A stretch of DNA of 64,000 bases, taken from assembly GCA_903901045.1 (NCBI GenBank), contig CAIUPP010000130.1:1-64000 (forward strand). Reading direction: 5' to 3'. This stretch comes from an uncultured Planctomycetota bacterium. Lineage in GTDB: Bacteria; Planctomycetota; Brocadiia; CAIUPP01. Each line of letters starts with the position of its first letter. Position 1 is the first letter of the stretch. Below, piece by piece: positions 43,480 to 51,052 of this stretch. Below the pieces are notes generated by a model. It saw only the letters and a list, made by a program, of their open reading frames with translations. It was not told where the DNA came from and ran no database searches. The translations under genes and the position numbers were made by a program.

Positions 43480-45699
43480 TTGGAGCAGTCGCAAACATTG
43501 GAACCCGGACGCTCGCCGCGGCGCGCGGCCCTTGCGCTGATGGCCGTCGCGCTGCTGGCGGCAATGCTCATGGCCGTGCAGCCGGTGCGCAGCCCGGACG
43601 TCTGGCACCACATCGCGTGCGGCAGGCTCGTGACGCAGCAGGGGCCCGCCCACACCGACCCTTTCAGTTGCACCGCGCAGGGGCAGCCCTGGATTCAATA
43701 CGAGTGGCTCGCGCAGCTTGCCATCTACGGCATCTGGACGGCCGGCGGCGCGACCGGCTTGATGCTGATGCAGATCGGCATGATCGGCCTGACGGCCTTC
43801 TTCCTCTTTTGGACCGCACGCGTGCGGCTTGGGTGGAGCGCGCTGTCCCAGCGCGCTAGTACGTCCTTGTGCGGCGGCGCCGCAGCCTTGGCCGTCGCGC
43901 TGGCCTTCTGCGCCGCCTCCGACCGCATCTTCACCCGCCCCGAGCTGTTCAGTTGGGCGATCCTTGCCGCCTGGCTCCTGGCGTTGGAGCAGTTGCGGCA
44001 GGGGCGCTTGCGCTGGATGGCCCTTTTCCCGCTCCTCATGGCGCTCTGGGTGAACCTGCATGGCGCGTGGCCGGCGGGGCTGGCGCTGAGCGGATTGTAC
44101 TGCGGCGCGGAGACCTTCCTTGCGCTGCGGCGCCGCCCATCCGCCATCCATCGCAGGACGCTGACCGCCCTCTGGGGGGCGTTCGGCCTGGCGCTGGCCG
44201 CCACGCTGGCGAACCCCTATGGCGCGCTCATCTGGGAGGTGCCCTTCAAGCTGGCGCAAAGCCCCGAGGTCCGCGCCTCCATCCTGGAATGGCAGAAGCC
44301 GGGCTGGTCCGACTGGCTCGCGCTGCGCAACGTGGGAATGGTGGCGCTGCTGATGGCGCTGATTCTGGCGCCCCGCGCGCTGAAGCTGCGCGACTGGGCC
44401 GTTCTGCTCTTCTTCGGCGCGCTCGCGCTGACCGCGCGGCGTCACATCGCCGTCGCGATGCTGGTCACCGCGCCGCTCCTCGCCGCCCTCCTGGCCGCCG
44501 CCTGGGCAGTGTTGTGCAGGTGCCCCGCAGCTAACACAGAAGGCGCCGATCTCGAAAAATCAGAAATCAGTAATCAGAATTCAGAATTCAGAAATCGTTC
44601 GTCTCTGTATTCTTCTTGTCTCCGCGGTGAACATTCCATATCGGCAACACTCCTCGTCGCCGCCGCCTGCCTGGCGCTCGTTCTCCTCGCCCTCGGCTTC
44701 CGCCTCGAACGCGCGGGCTTCGGCTTGAAGAAGCGCGGCTATCCCATCGCCGCCGCGGACTTCCTCGCGCGCAACCGACTCGACGGCAACCTGTTCAACT
44801 CCTACTCCTACGGCAACTACCTGCTCTACGCGCTCTACCCGGCGAATCACGTCTTCATTGACGGCCGCGTGGACATGTACGGCTCGCGCGTGGTGAAGCT
44901 GTACGACGCCGTGCGCCTGGCCGGGCCCGGCTGGCGCGAACTCCTGGCCCAGTATCACATCACCCTTTGCGTTCTGGAGATCAGCCGCACGACGGACGAG
45001 AAACTGCTCCGCGCGCTCGCCCGTGATCCCGCCTGGGCGCTCGTCTTCTGGGATGCCGACTCGGCCGTATTCCTCCAGCGCGGCCCCGAGCGCGAGGAGT
45101 TCCTGCGAAGCGCGCGCGTCTATTCCTTTTTGCCGGCTCTGTTCAATCCGGACTCGCTGCGCTCGCGCGACGAATTGCTCCGCGCGGAGGCGGAATTCCG
45201 GGCCAAGGTGGCGGAGCAGCCGGATTGCGCTCCGGCGCTCTACGCCCTCGCGCGCGCGGAAGGGGCGCTGGGCCGCCCCGACGAGGCCCGCGCGCTCCTG
45301 CAGAAAGCGCTTGATCTGGAGCCGGAGAACGCCGTGCTCCACTACGAACTCGGGAACCTTCTCATGGAGAAGGGGGCCCTCCCGGAAGCGGAGCAGGCGT
45401 TCCGCCGCGCCATCGCGCTCGGCGGGCAGCAAGGGAGCGCCTACCTCGCGCTCAGCGTCATCCGCCACGGGCAGAAGGACCTGCCCGGCGCCATCCGCGA
45501 GGCGCGCGCCGCGTTGACTTTCGCCCCCGACAACTGGAGAATCCACTGGAACCTCTCGGTCCTCTATGAGGAAACGGGGCGCATTCCGGAAGCGATATCG
45601 GAGGCGCAGGAAGTGTTGAAGCTCCAGCCGAAAATGACCGCCGCCGCCGAGCGGCTGGCCGCCCTGCGCGCGCGCAACGGCGCGGGAGCCGCGCCATGA
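43480..45699 (+). CDS. Polytopic membrane protein with C-terminal TPR domain
   Basis: A 739-residue protein. About ten membrane segments cover residues 20-420, in the style of bacterial O-mannosyltransferase-like GT-C enzymes. Three to four TPR units fill about 600-735 (for example ALYALARAEGALGRPDEARA, AVLHYELGNLLMEKGALPEA). TTG 43480 is chosen because GGAGGAGG lies five bases upstream. Two repeats sit inside the reading frame without breaking it: a hairpin giving WSALSQRAST, and an AT-rich insert giving KSEISNQNSEFRNRSS, both in loops between membrane helices. The next gene, a polyprenol-phosphate glycosyltransferase, overlaps by four bases, pointing to glycan transfer across the membrane. 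Confidence 0.82.
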   Translation: MEQSQTLEPGRSPRRAALALMAVALLAAMLMAVQPVRSPDVWHHIACGRLVTQQGPAHTDPFSCTAQGQPWIQYEWLAQLAIYGIWTAGGATGLMLMQIGMIGLTAFFLFWTARVRLGWSALSQRASTSLCGGAAALAVALAFCAASDRIFTRPELFSWAILAAWLLALEQLRQGRLRWMALFPLLMALWVNLHGAWPAGLALSGLYCGAETFLALRRRPSAIHRRTLTALWGAFGLALAATLANPYGALIWEVPFKLAQSPEVRASILEWQKPGWSDWLALRNVGMVALLMALILAPRALKLRDWAVLLFFGALALTARRHIAVAMLVTAPLLAALLAAAWAVLCRCPAANTEGADLEKSEISNQNSEFRNRSSLYSSCLRGEHSISATLLVAAACLALVLLALGFRLERAGFGLKKRGYPIAAADFLARNRLDGNLFNSYSYGNYLLYALYPANHVFIDGRVDMYGSRVVKLYDAVRLAGPGWRELLAQYHITLCVLEISRTTDEKLLRALARDPAWALVFWDADSAVFLQRGPEREEFLRSARVYSFLPALFNPDSLRSRDELLRAEAEFRAKVAEQPDCAPALYALARAEGALGRPDEARALLQKALDLEPENAVLHYELGNLLMEKGALPEAEQAFRRAIALGGQQGSAYLALSVIRHGQKDLPGAIREARAALTFAPDNWRIHWNLSVLYEETGRIPEAISEAQEVLKLQPKMTAAAERLAALRARNGAGAAP
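43834..43857. repeat. 24-bp hairpin repeat inside the TPR membrane gene
   Basis: The sequence TGGAGCGCGCTGTCCCAGCG plus CGCT is repeated identically at 47876-47899, where it is intergenic. Here it is translated in frame in an extramembrane loop. Confidence 0.7.
44531..44645 (+). repeat. AT-rich degenerate repeat inserted in frame
   Basis: A stretch of AATCAG/AATTCAG units (AATCAGAAATCAGTAATCAG and on), followed by TCTGTATTCTTCTTGTCTCC. Composition is wholly unlike the GC-rich gene around it. Related CAGAAT/ATTCTG-rich sequence occurs intergenically at 47942-47970. The insert length keeps the reading frame open. Confidence 0.65.
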
Positions 45700-46391
45700 A
45701 GCCCGCCGTCGTGCTGCCCACCTACAACGAAGCGGAGAACATCCAACCGCTGATCCGCGCGCTGCTGGAAGCGGAGCCGGCGCTGACGGTGCTGGTCGTC
45801 GATGACAACTCCCCCGACGGCACGGGCAGACTGGCCGACGAAATCGCGGTGAAGGAGCCGCGCGTCCAGGTGCTTCACCGCACCGAGCGGCGCGGCCGCG
45901 GATACGCCGGGGCGGAGGGCTTCTCCTGGTGCCTCGCCCGGGGGTTCGACCCGATCCTCGAAATGGATGCCGACTTCAGCCACGACCCCGCGGCCCTGCC
46001 GCAACTGCTGGCCACATCGCGCGACTGGGAGGTCGTGATCGGCTCGCGCGCCGTCCCCGGCGGCGGCGAGGAAGGGCGCGGCGCGCTGCGCCGGTTCATC
46101 ACCTGGGGAGCGGCGGTCTACCTGCGCGCAATGCTCGGCGTCCGCGTGAAGGACCCCACCAGCGGCTACCGCTGCTTCCGACGCAGCGCCATGGAGGCCG
46201 CGCACCCCGAAACGCTCACCTCCGCCGGCCCCTCCATCGTCACCGAAATGCTCTACCGCGTCCGGCGCTGCCGCATCAAGGAAATCCCGATCCAGTTCAA
46301 GGACCGCCGCGAAGGGCGCAGCAAGTTCAACCTCAAAGCGATGACCGACAGCCTGAAGCTGGCGGCGCGCCTGCGCTTCAGGGGGCGATGA
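45696..46391 (+). CDS. Polyprenol-phosphate glycosyltransferase (GT2, dolichyl-P-mannose synthase-like)
   Basis: A 231-residue soluble GT2 enzyme of the dolichyl-phosphate-mannose synthase type: VVLPTYNEAENIQPLIRALL, VVDDNSPDGTG, the catalytic EMDADFSHDP, and the C-terminal DPTSGYRCFRR and FKDRREGRSKFNL. It would load a sugar from a nucleotide donor onto a polyprenyl phosphate at the inner face of the membrane. It lacks C-terminal membrane helices. Its ATG overlaps the stop of the TPR membrane protein by four bases, so the lipid-linked sugar it makes is probably the substrate of that protein. Confidence 0.9.
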   Translation: MKPAVVLPTYNEAENIQPLIRALLEAEPALTVLVVDDNSPDGTGRLADEIAVKEPRVQVLHRTERRGRGYAGAEGFSWCLARGFDPILEMDADFSHDPAALPQLLATSRDWEVVIGSRAVPGGGEEGRGALRRFITWGAAVYLRAMLGVRVKDPTSGYRCFRRSAMEAAHPETLTSAGPSIVTEMLYRVRRCRIKEIPIQFKDRREGRSKFNLKAMTDSLKLAARLRFRGR

Positions 46392-46465
46392 GCGGCAAAC
46401 TTTCTTCGTGGCCGTGCTCGTCCATTTCCGTCCCTGTCCGCCCGTTGTTCCCCCCGCCGCCGCCC

Positions 46466-46710
46466 CAGGGCCAACGCATCTAAGAAGCGCCGCAGAATGT
46501 GGAGTGCGCCGCCGCCGGCGGCGCTTTGACTATGACAGAGCGCACGACTCAAGGGGATGCGCCCTGAGGGTGCCGGACTCCACGCCATCCAAAGCGGCGT
46601 CCTTGCCGCCGCACTCCATAAACCATCGCGCTCAGCGCGATCACAATCATGCATCGCGATCCAGACCCCTGACGCCACAGCCGGCGGCGCTCTCTAGACG
46701 CGTTCCCCCC
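46466..46710. mobile_element. MITE-like element, copy 2 (245 bp)
   Basis: About nine-tenths identical by eye to copy 1 at 27325-27570 over its whole length, and only one base shorter. The ends are more diverged (CAGGGCCAACGCATCTAAGA left; right end complement GGGGGGAACGCGTCTAGAGA). Ten identical bases, GCCGCCGCCC, flank both sides (46456-46465 and 46711-46720), consistent with the 10-bp target duplication of copy 1, although this sequence is low complexity. The internal TGGAGTGCGCC hairpin is retained. Confidence 0.8.
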
Positions 46711-46728
46711 GCCGCCGCCCGGCCACAG

Positions 46729-46758
46729 TTGAAAACCCTCGCGCTTTTGCTCTATGAT
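46729..46758 (+). promoter_or_regulatory. asd promoter
   Basis: TTGAAA (46729-46734), 18 bp, TATGAT (46753-46758), beginning 19 bp after the MITE copy 2 right end. Confidence 0.5.
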
Positions 46759-46832
46759 AATAGTATGGTGCTGTGAGTCGGCGGCGTCACTCCATCCGCG
46801 CATCCCCATCGGCGGAGAACCCGGAGCCAGAG

Positions 46833-47852
46833 ATGAGAAAGTATTCTGTCGTCGTTGTCGGAATCGGCCTGGTCGGCACGCGCATCCTTCAAGTCCTGCG
46901 CGAGCGGAAGTTCCCGGTCAAGAGCATCAAAGTGCTGGCGCGCAGCGCTCGCACGGAGACGATAGACGGCGTGGACTACGAAGTCGTGCCCGCCTCCGCG
47001 GACGCGTTCGCGGGCGCGGAGTTCGCGCTGTTCGCCGGGACCGAGGGCGCCAAGGGCGCATCGCAGCTCTACGGCTGGGAAGCGGTCAAGCGCGGCTGCA
47101 TCGTGATCGATAACGGCGACGATTTCCGCATGGACGACCGCGTGCCGCTGGTCGTGCCCGAGGTGAACCCCGAGGCGCTGCGCAACCACCAGGGGCTGAT
47201 TGCGGTCCCGAATTGCAGCACCGTGCAGATGGTCGCGGCCCTCGCGCCGCTGCACCGCGCGGCGCGCATCCGCCGCGTCGTCGTCACCACGTTCCAGGCC
47301 GTCAGCGGCACCGGCGGCGCCGCCGTGACCGAGTTGGAGCGCCAGGTGGCCGACGTCCCCGCCGGCAAGCCGGCCAATCCGCAGCAGTACCCGCACCAGA
47401 TCTTCGGCAACGTCATCCCGCAGATCAGCACGCTTAAGGATATCTTCCCAGGCTACTACGGCGAAGAGATCAAGATGATCCGCGAGACGCGCAAGATCCT
47501 CTCCGCCCCGGAGATTGCCGTCAGCGCCACCTGCGTGCGCGTCCCGGTCTACTTCGGCCACTCCGAGGCGATCAACGTGGAGACGGAGAAGAAGCTCACC
47601 GCCGCCCAGGCGCGCGAACTCCTCTCCAAGGCCCCGGGGATCGTGGTCGTGGACGACCCGGCCAAGAGCCGCTACCCCATGCCGCTGGATGCCGCCGGCA
47701 AGGACGAGGTCTTCGTCGGCCGCATTCGCGAGGATTCCTGCCACGCCAACACGCTGGACCTCTGGTGCGTGGCCGACAATATCCGCAAGGGAGCCGCCAC
47801 CAACGCCATCCAGATCGCCGAGAAGATGATTGAGATGGGGCTGGTGAAGTAA
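46833..47852 (+). CDS. asd: Aspartate-semialdehyde dehydrogenase
   Basis: A 339-residue NADP-dependent enzyme that reduces aspartyl phosphate to aspartate semialdehyde, the branch point to lysine/diaminopimelate, threonine and methionine. Marks are the N-terminal GIGLVGTRIL nucleotide loop, LFAGTEGAKGA, the catalytic cysteine C128 in AVPNCSTVQM, FQAVSGTGGAAV, and the RVPVYFGHSEAINVE histidine region. ATG 46833 has GGAG six bases upstream; an in-frame start at 46773 lies within the leader. It is monocistronic behind a promoter next to a MITE. Confidence 0.93.
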   Translation: MRKYSVVVVGIGLVGTRILQVLRERKFPVKSIKVLARSARTETIDGVDYEVVPASADAFAGAEFALFAGTEGAKGASQLYGWEAVKRGCIVIDNGDDFRMDDRVPLVVPEVNPEALRNHQGLIAVPNCSTVQMVAALAPLHRAARIRRVVVTTFQAVSGTGGAAVTELERQVADVPAGKPANPQQYPHQIFGNVIPQISTLKDIFPGYYGEEIKMIRETRKILSAPEIAVSATCVRVPVYFGHSEAINVETEKKLTAAQARELLSKAPGIVVVDDPAKSRYPMPLDAAGKDEVFVGRIREDSCHANTLDLWCVADNIRKGAATNAIQIAEKMIEMGLVK

Positions 47853-47875
47853 CGACCGCCGAATGCGGAACATGG

Positions 47876-47899
47876 TGGAGCGCGCTGTCCCAGCGCGCT
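47876..47899. repeat. 24-bp hairpin repeat, intergenic copy
   Basis: Identical to 43834-43857. AGCGCGCTG and CAGCGCGCT form the stem. It lies in the gap between asd and the MFS gene, together with a degenerate ATTCTG-rich stretch at 47942-47970. Confidence 0.65.
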
Positions 47900-47981
47900 T
47901 GCCGTTATTTCGGCACTCTCAAGTGCGCCGTGCGCACAGCGCATTCTGCTTTCTGCATTCTGCGTTCTCTAAGGCCCCGCA

Positions 47982-49199
47982 ATGCCCGCGCTGATCGGCA
48001 TCCAGCTCTTCCTGCTCCTGCTGGCCCACGCGCTGGGGGACTTCTACGCCTCCTTCTACGGGCCGCTGGTGCCGCACCTGCGCCAGCAACTGGGGCTCAG
48101 CCTGACCATGACAACCGTCATGGGCACGGTGTACCTCTCCATGTCCAACTTCATGCAGCCGGTCTTCGGCGCGCTGGGGGAACGCTACGGACGGCGCAGG
48201 ATCATGGTGACGGGAGTCCTCTGCGCCGCGGTCGGCATGAGCCTGCTGACGACGCCGGGCCGGTTCCACCTGCCGCAGGCGGGGGCGTTCGCCTGCGTCC
48301 TGCTCGCGCTGGTGGGGGGCGCCGTCGGGGTCGGGATGTTCCACCCCAGCGGGGCCGCCATCGCCGGCAGTATCGCCGGACGCAGCCGGTCGAGCGGCCT
48401 GTCGCTGTACATGGTCGGCGGAAACCTCGGGGTGATGCTTGCGCCGCTGGTGATTCCCTGGATACTGAAGGGGAGCGCGGAGAACGTCCTCTTCCTGGCG
48501 ATCCCCGGCGTCGCGGCGGCCCTCCTGCTGGGGACCCTAATGACCCCCGACGCCCCCGCGCCGAAGGAGAAACCCTCCGCGCATCCGCTGCATCTCTGGG
48601 GAATTCTCCGCAAAATCTGGCCGATCCACCTGGACGTCATCCTGCGCTTCACGCCGCTGAACGCCTTTGCCATCATGCTCCCGCTGTACGGAACGCTCTG
48701 CGGCTACACCCTCTTCCAGTCCGGGCTGATCCTGGCGGTCTTCATGTTCGCCGGGGCGCTGGGAGTGGTCTGCGGCGGCGCACTGGTCGAGCGGTTCCCC
48801 GGCACGAGCACCATCGCCTATAGCGAGATCGGCGCGGGGGTCTGCCTCGTGGCCGCCCCGGCAGCGCATGCCTGCTGGCCGCTGATGATCGCGCTGCTCT
48901 TCGTCGCGGGCTTCCTCGTGTACTCGTTGACGCCGCTGCAGATCGCCAACGCGCAGCGGCGCGTCCCCCGCGACGTCGCCGCCGCCTCCGGCATCGTGAT
49001 GGGCCTGGCGTACGGCAACGCCGGGCTGCTGCTGGTCCCGCTCGGGATGCTCGGCGACCACCTCGGCGCGACCCTCGGCTCCGAGCGCATCGCGCTGCAA
49101 TACGTCCTGCAACTCTCCGCAATCACCCTCTTCCTCGCCGCCGCCCTTGTGTTTCTGGTCAAAATGCCGGAACATAGCGCGGAGAAGAGCGGCGTGTAG
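47982..49199 (+). CDS. MFS transporter, fosmidomycin-resistance (Fsr)-like
   Basis: A 405-residue major facilitator with twelve predicted membrane segments. It has the loop 2-3 motif GERYGRRRIM and a helix-4 region VGVGMFHPSGAAIAG that is typical of the Fsr/FsrA-type efflux proteins. The opening FLLLLAHALGDFYASFYGPL also fits that group. The substrate is probably a small organic compound exported by proton antiport, as family knowledge. The start at ATG 47982 has no clear ribosome site. It is flanked by palindromic repeats on both sides. Confidence 0.85.
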   Translation: MPALIGIQLFLLLLAHALGDFYASFYGPLVPHLRQQLGLSLTMTTVMGTVYLSMSNFMQPVFGALGERYGRRRIMVTGVLCAAVGMSLLTTPGRFHLPQAGAFACVLLALVGGAVGVGMFHPSGAAIAGSIAGRSRSSGLSLYMVGGNLGVMLAPLVIPWILKGSAENVLFLAIPGVAAALLLGTLMTPDAPAPKEKPSAHPLHLWGILRKIWPIHLDVILRFTPLNAFAIMLPLYGTLCGYTLFQSGLILAVFMFAGALGVVCGGALVERFPGTSTIAYSEIGAGVCLVAAPAAHACWPLMIALLFVAGFLVYSLTPLQIANAQRRVPRDVAAASGIVMGLAYGNAGLLLVPLGMLGDHLGATLGSERIALQYVLQLSAITLFLAAALVFLVKMPEHSAEKSGV

Positions 49200-49391
49200 A
49201 GCGGGCTTCAGCCCGCTGCATGATGTGGCGCGGACTACGCCCTCGACAGGCTCGGGCCCGCGAGCGAGGTCGAGCGGCCAGTCCGCGTAGCGGGCGGAAC
49301 GCCCGCGGCCGTCGCAGGGACAAGGCATTGCCTTTCCCTATCAGCGGTACACGCGTTCTGCGCCACAACGAGGGCGCAGCATGCTGCGCCC
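49200..49391. repeat. Cluster of short palindromes after the MFS gene
   Basis: In order: AGCGGGCTTCAGCCCGCT (49201-49218), a GGCGCGGACTA/TAGTCCGCG-type dyad spanning about 49228-49290, a GGGACAAGGCATTGCCTTTCCC-type near-palindrome written here only by its arms (GGGACAAGG and CCTTTCCC), and GGGCGCAGCATGCTGCGCCC (49372-49391), identical to 39214-39233. No gene is present. Confidence 0.6.
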
Positions 49392-49427
49392 CTACGCCAG
49401 CTTGTGCCGACAGCCGAGAGGTTACCC

Positions 49428-50861
49428 ATGGAGCGCTGGAACAATAACATTGCGTCGTTGGACGCGCACCTGTTCTCCCCCCCTCGGGCGGAGCGGGGCG
49501 CGCGTGCGTTCCAATGGCTCTTCCTGGGGGCGCTCTTCCTCCTGGGCGCCTGGGCCTGGGCCTGCTTCCTGAACTGCGGCCACCTGGGCATGACCGCCGA
49601 GGACTGGCCGCGCCAGCGCATGTACTTGAGCGCCCTGACGCAGGCCCTGTCCGAGGGAAGAATCCCCTGGCACGTTTCGCGGCAATTCTACGGAATCGAT
49701 TCCTTCCTCGGCGTCCCCGAACTGCTCCTCTCGCCGCAACTGCTCCTGCTGCCCTTCATGGATGCCGGGCGGTTCGTGCTGGTCAACGTGCTGCTGCTCT
49801 ACACCGTCGGCTTCGCCGGACTGCTGCTCATCCGCCGGCGCTGGCGGCTTTCGGCCGCCGCCTTCGCCCTGCTTTTCCTGCTCTTCAACTTCAACGGACA
49901 CATCCTCTCGCACCTCGCGGTCGGGCATCAGTGGACGGGCTACTTCTTCCTCCCCTTCTTCCTTCTGCTCGCGCTGGAAATGGCCGAAGGGAAGCGCGGG
50001 CCGCGCCTGCCGATCCTGGCGGCGCTGGCGCTGAACGCCGTCCTGCTGCAGGGCTCCTTCCACATGATGAACTGGTGCCTGATCTTCCTGGCGCTGATGG
50101 TCCTTTTCATCCCCGCCGCGCGGCGCGCGGGACTCTGGACGATGCTCCTCACCGCGCTGCTGGCGGCCTGGCGAGTGGTCCCGGGGGTCATGGAACTCCA
50201 CGGCGGCGGCTACTCCTTCAAGAACGGCTACCCCAGCCTGTACGATCTTTGGCTCGGCCTGACGAAGCGGTTCGGCCCCGACGGCCCGCAGGTGGGGGGA
50301 ATCTTCGGGCCGGAGCGCTGGTGGGAGTATGACCTGTACATCGGCCTCCCCGCGCTGGCGCTGCTGCTGGGGCTGGGAATCGCCGTGCGCCGCTGCAGGA
50401 GTTGGCGGCTGGAAGCGACGCGCTTCCCCTCCCTGGATGCGCCGCTGGTGGCAATGCTCCTCTGCTCGCTGAGCTACTTCTGGGCGCTCATCGCCATGCT
50501 GCCGCTCCCGCTCGCCAACGCGGAGCGCATCTCATCGCGCTTCTTGCTCATCCCCTTCCTGATGCTGCTGGTGATCGCCTGCGCGCGCGCGCAGGAGGGG
50601 CTGGACCGGCTCGGCCGCTGGCGCTGGCTCTGCCTGCCGCTCCTGGCGGAAATCGGCTTCGAGTTGTTCAACCACGCCCTCCCCTGGCGACTCAGCGAGA
50701 TGGAGCGGCTTCAGCCGGACATGCCCTACGACATCGGCCTGCGCATCATCCAGCGCGCCGAACCGCTGTATCAATGGGGAACCACCGCCGCCGCGGCCAT
50801 CTCACTGGCCACGCTGGCGGCGATGCTGATCCTACTGGCGCGACGGCGGTCGCCTGTGTAG
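49428..50861 (+). CDS. Polytopic membrane protein, GT-C-like
   Basis: A 477-residue protein with about ten to eleven membrane segments. The first outer loop carries the acidic pair GMTAEDWPRQRM and later loops GRIPWHVSRQFYGIDSF and HLAVGHQWTGYFFLPFF, an arrangement typical of GT-C glycosyltransferases and of membrane proteins grouped with them. ATG 49428 has GAGAGG six bases upstream. It is bordered by palindromic repeats and by argS. A role in moving or attaching glycans at the outer face of the membrane is likely by resemblance; the donor and acceptor are unknown. Confidence 0.75.
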   Translation: MERWNNNIASLDAHLFSPPRAERGARAFQWLFLGALFLLGAWAWACFLNCGHLGMTAEDWPRQRMYLSALTQALSEGRIPWHVSRQFYGIDSFLGVPELLLSPQLLLLPFMDAGRFVLVNVLLLYTVGFAGLLLIRRRWRLSAAAFALLFLLFNFNGHILSHLAVGHQWTGYFFLPFFLLLALEMAEGKRGPRLPILAALALNAVLLQGSFHMMNWCLIFLALMVLFIPAARRAGLWTMLLTALLAAWRVVPGVMELHGGGYSFKNGYPSLYDLWLGLTKRFGPDGPQVGGIFGPERWWEYDLYIGLPALALLLGLGIAVRRCRSWRLEATRFPSLDAPLVAMLLCSLSYFWALIAMLPLPLANAERISSRFLLIPFLMLLVIACARAQEGLDRLGRWRWLCLPLLAEIGFELFNHALPWRLSEMERLQPDMPYDIGLRIIQRAEPLYQWGTTAAAAISLATLAAMLILLARRRSPV

Positions 50862-50913
50862 GGGCGGGCTTCAGCCCGCCCACGCGTGCATGGGCTAAAG
50901 CCCGCGCCTACAC
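50856..50913. repeat. 58-bp inverted repeat after the GT-C-like gene
   Basis: GTGTAGGGGCGGG and CCCGCGCCTACAC are outer arms; GGGCTTCAGCCC and GGGCTAAAGCCC are inner dyads. It overlaps the last codons of the membrane-protein gene. A related GCGGGCTTCAGCCCGC unit is at 49202-49217. Confidence 0.65.
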
Positions 50914-51052
50914 TGCCGGGGAACCATTGACTTTCTGAGCCGGTATTGGACAGAATGGCAAGGCAAGGCGCCTGCGCGGTTCGTTGTTGTGAGTCCATTC
51001 CGTCCATCTCGTCCGGTCGTTGTTGATGAATTGAGAGAGAATAGAGAGAGAA

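Larger units (their letters stand above)
46392..46832. other. Intergenic region before asd
   Basis: The 441-bp gap holds a short GTCCATTTCC/GTCCCTGTCC degenerate repeat (46420-46445), the second MITE (46466-46710) and the asd promoter (46729-46758). No other gene is seen. Confidence 0.5.

Noticed and set aside
44531-44650. A CRISPR-like or direct-repeat array from the AATCAG units
   Set aside because: The units are short, irregular and without spacers, and the reading frame continues through them.
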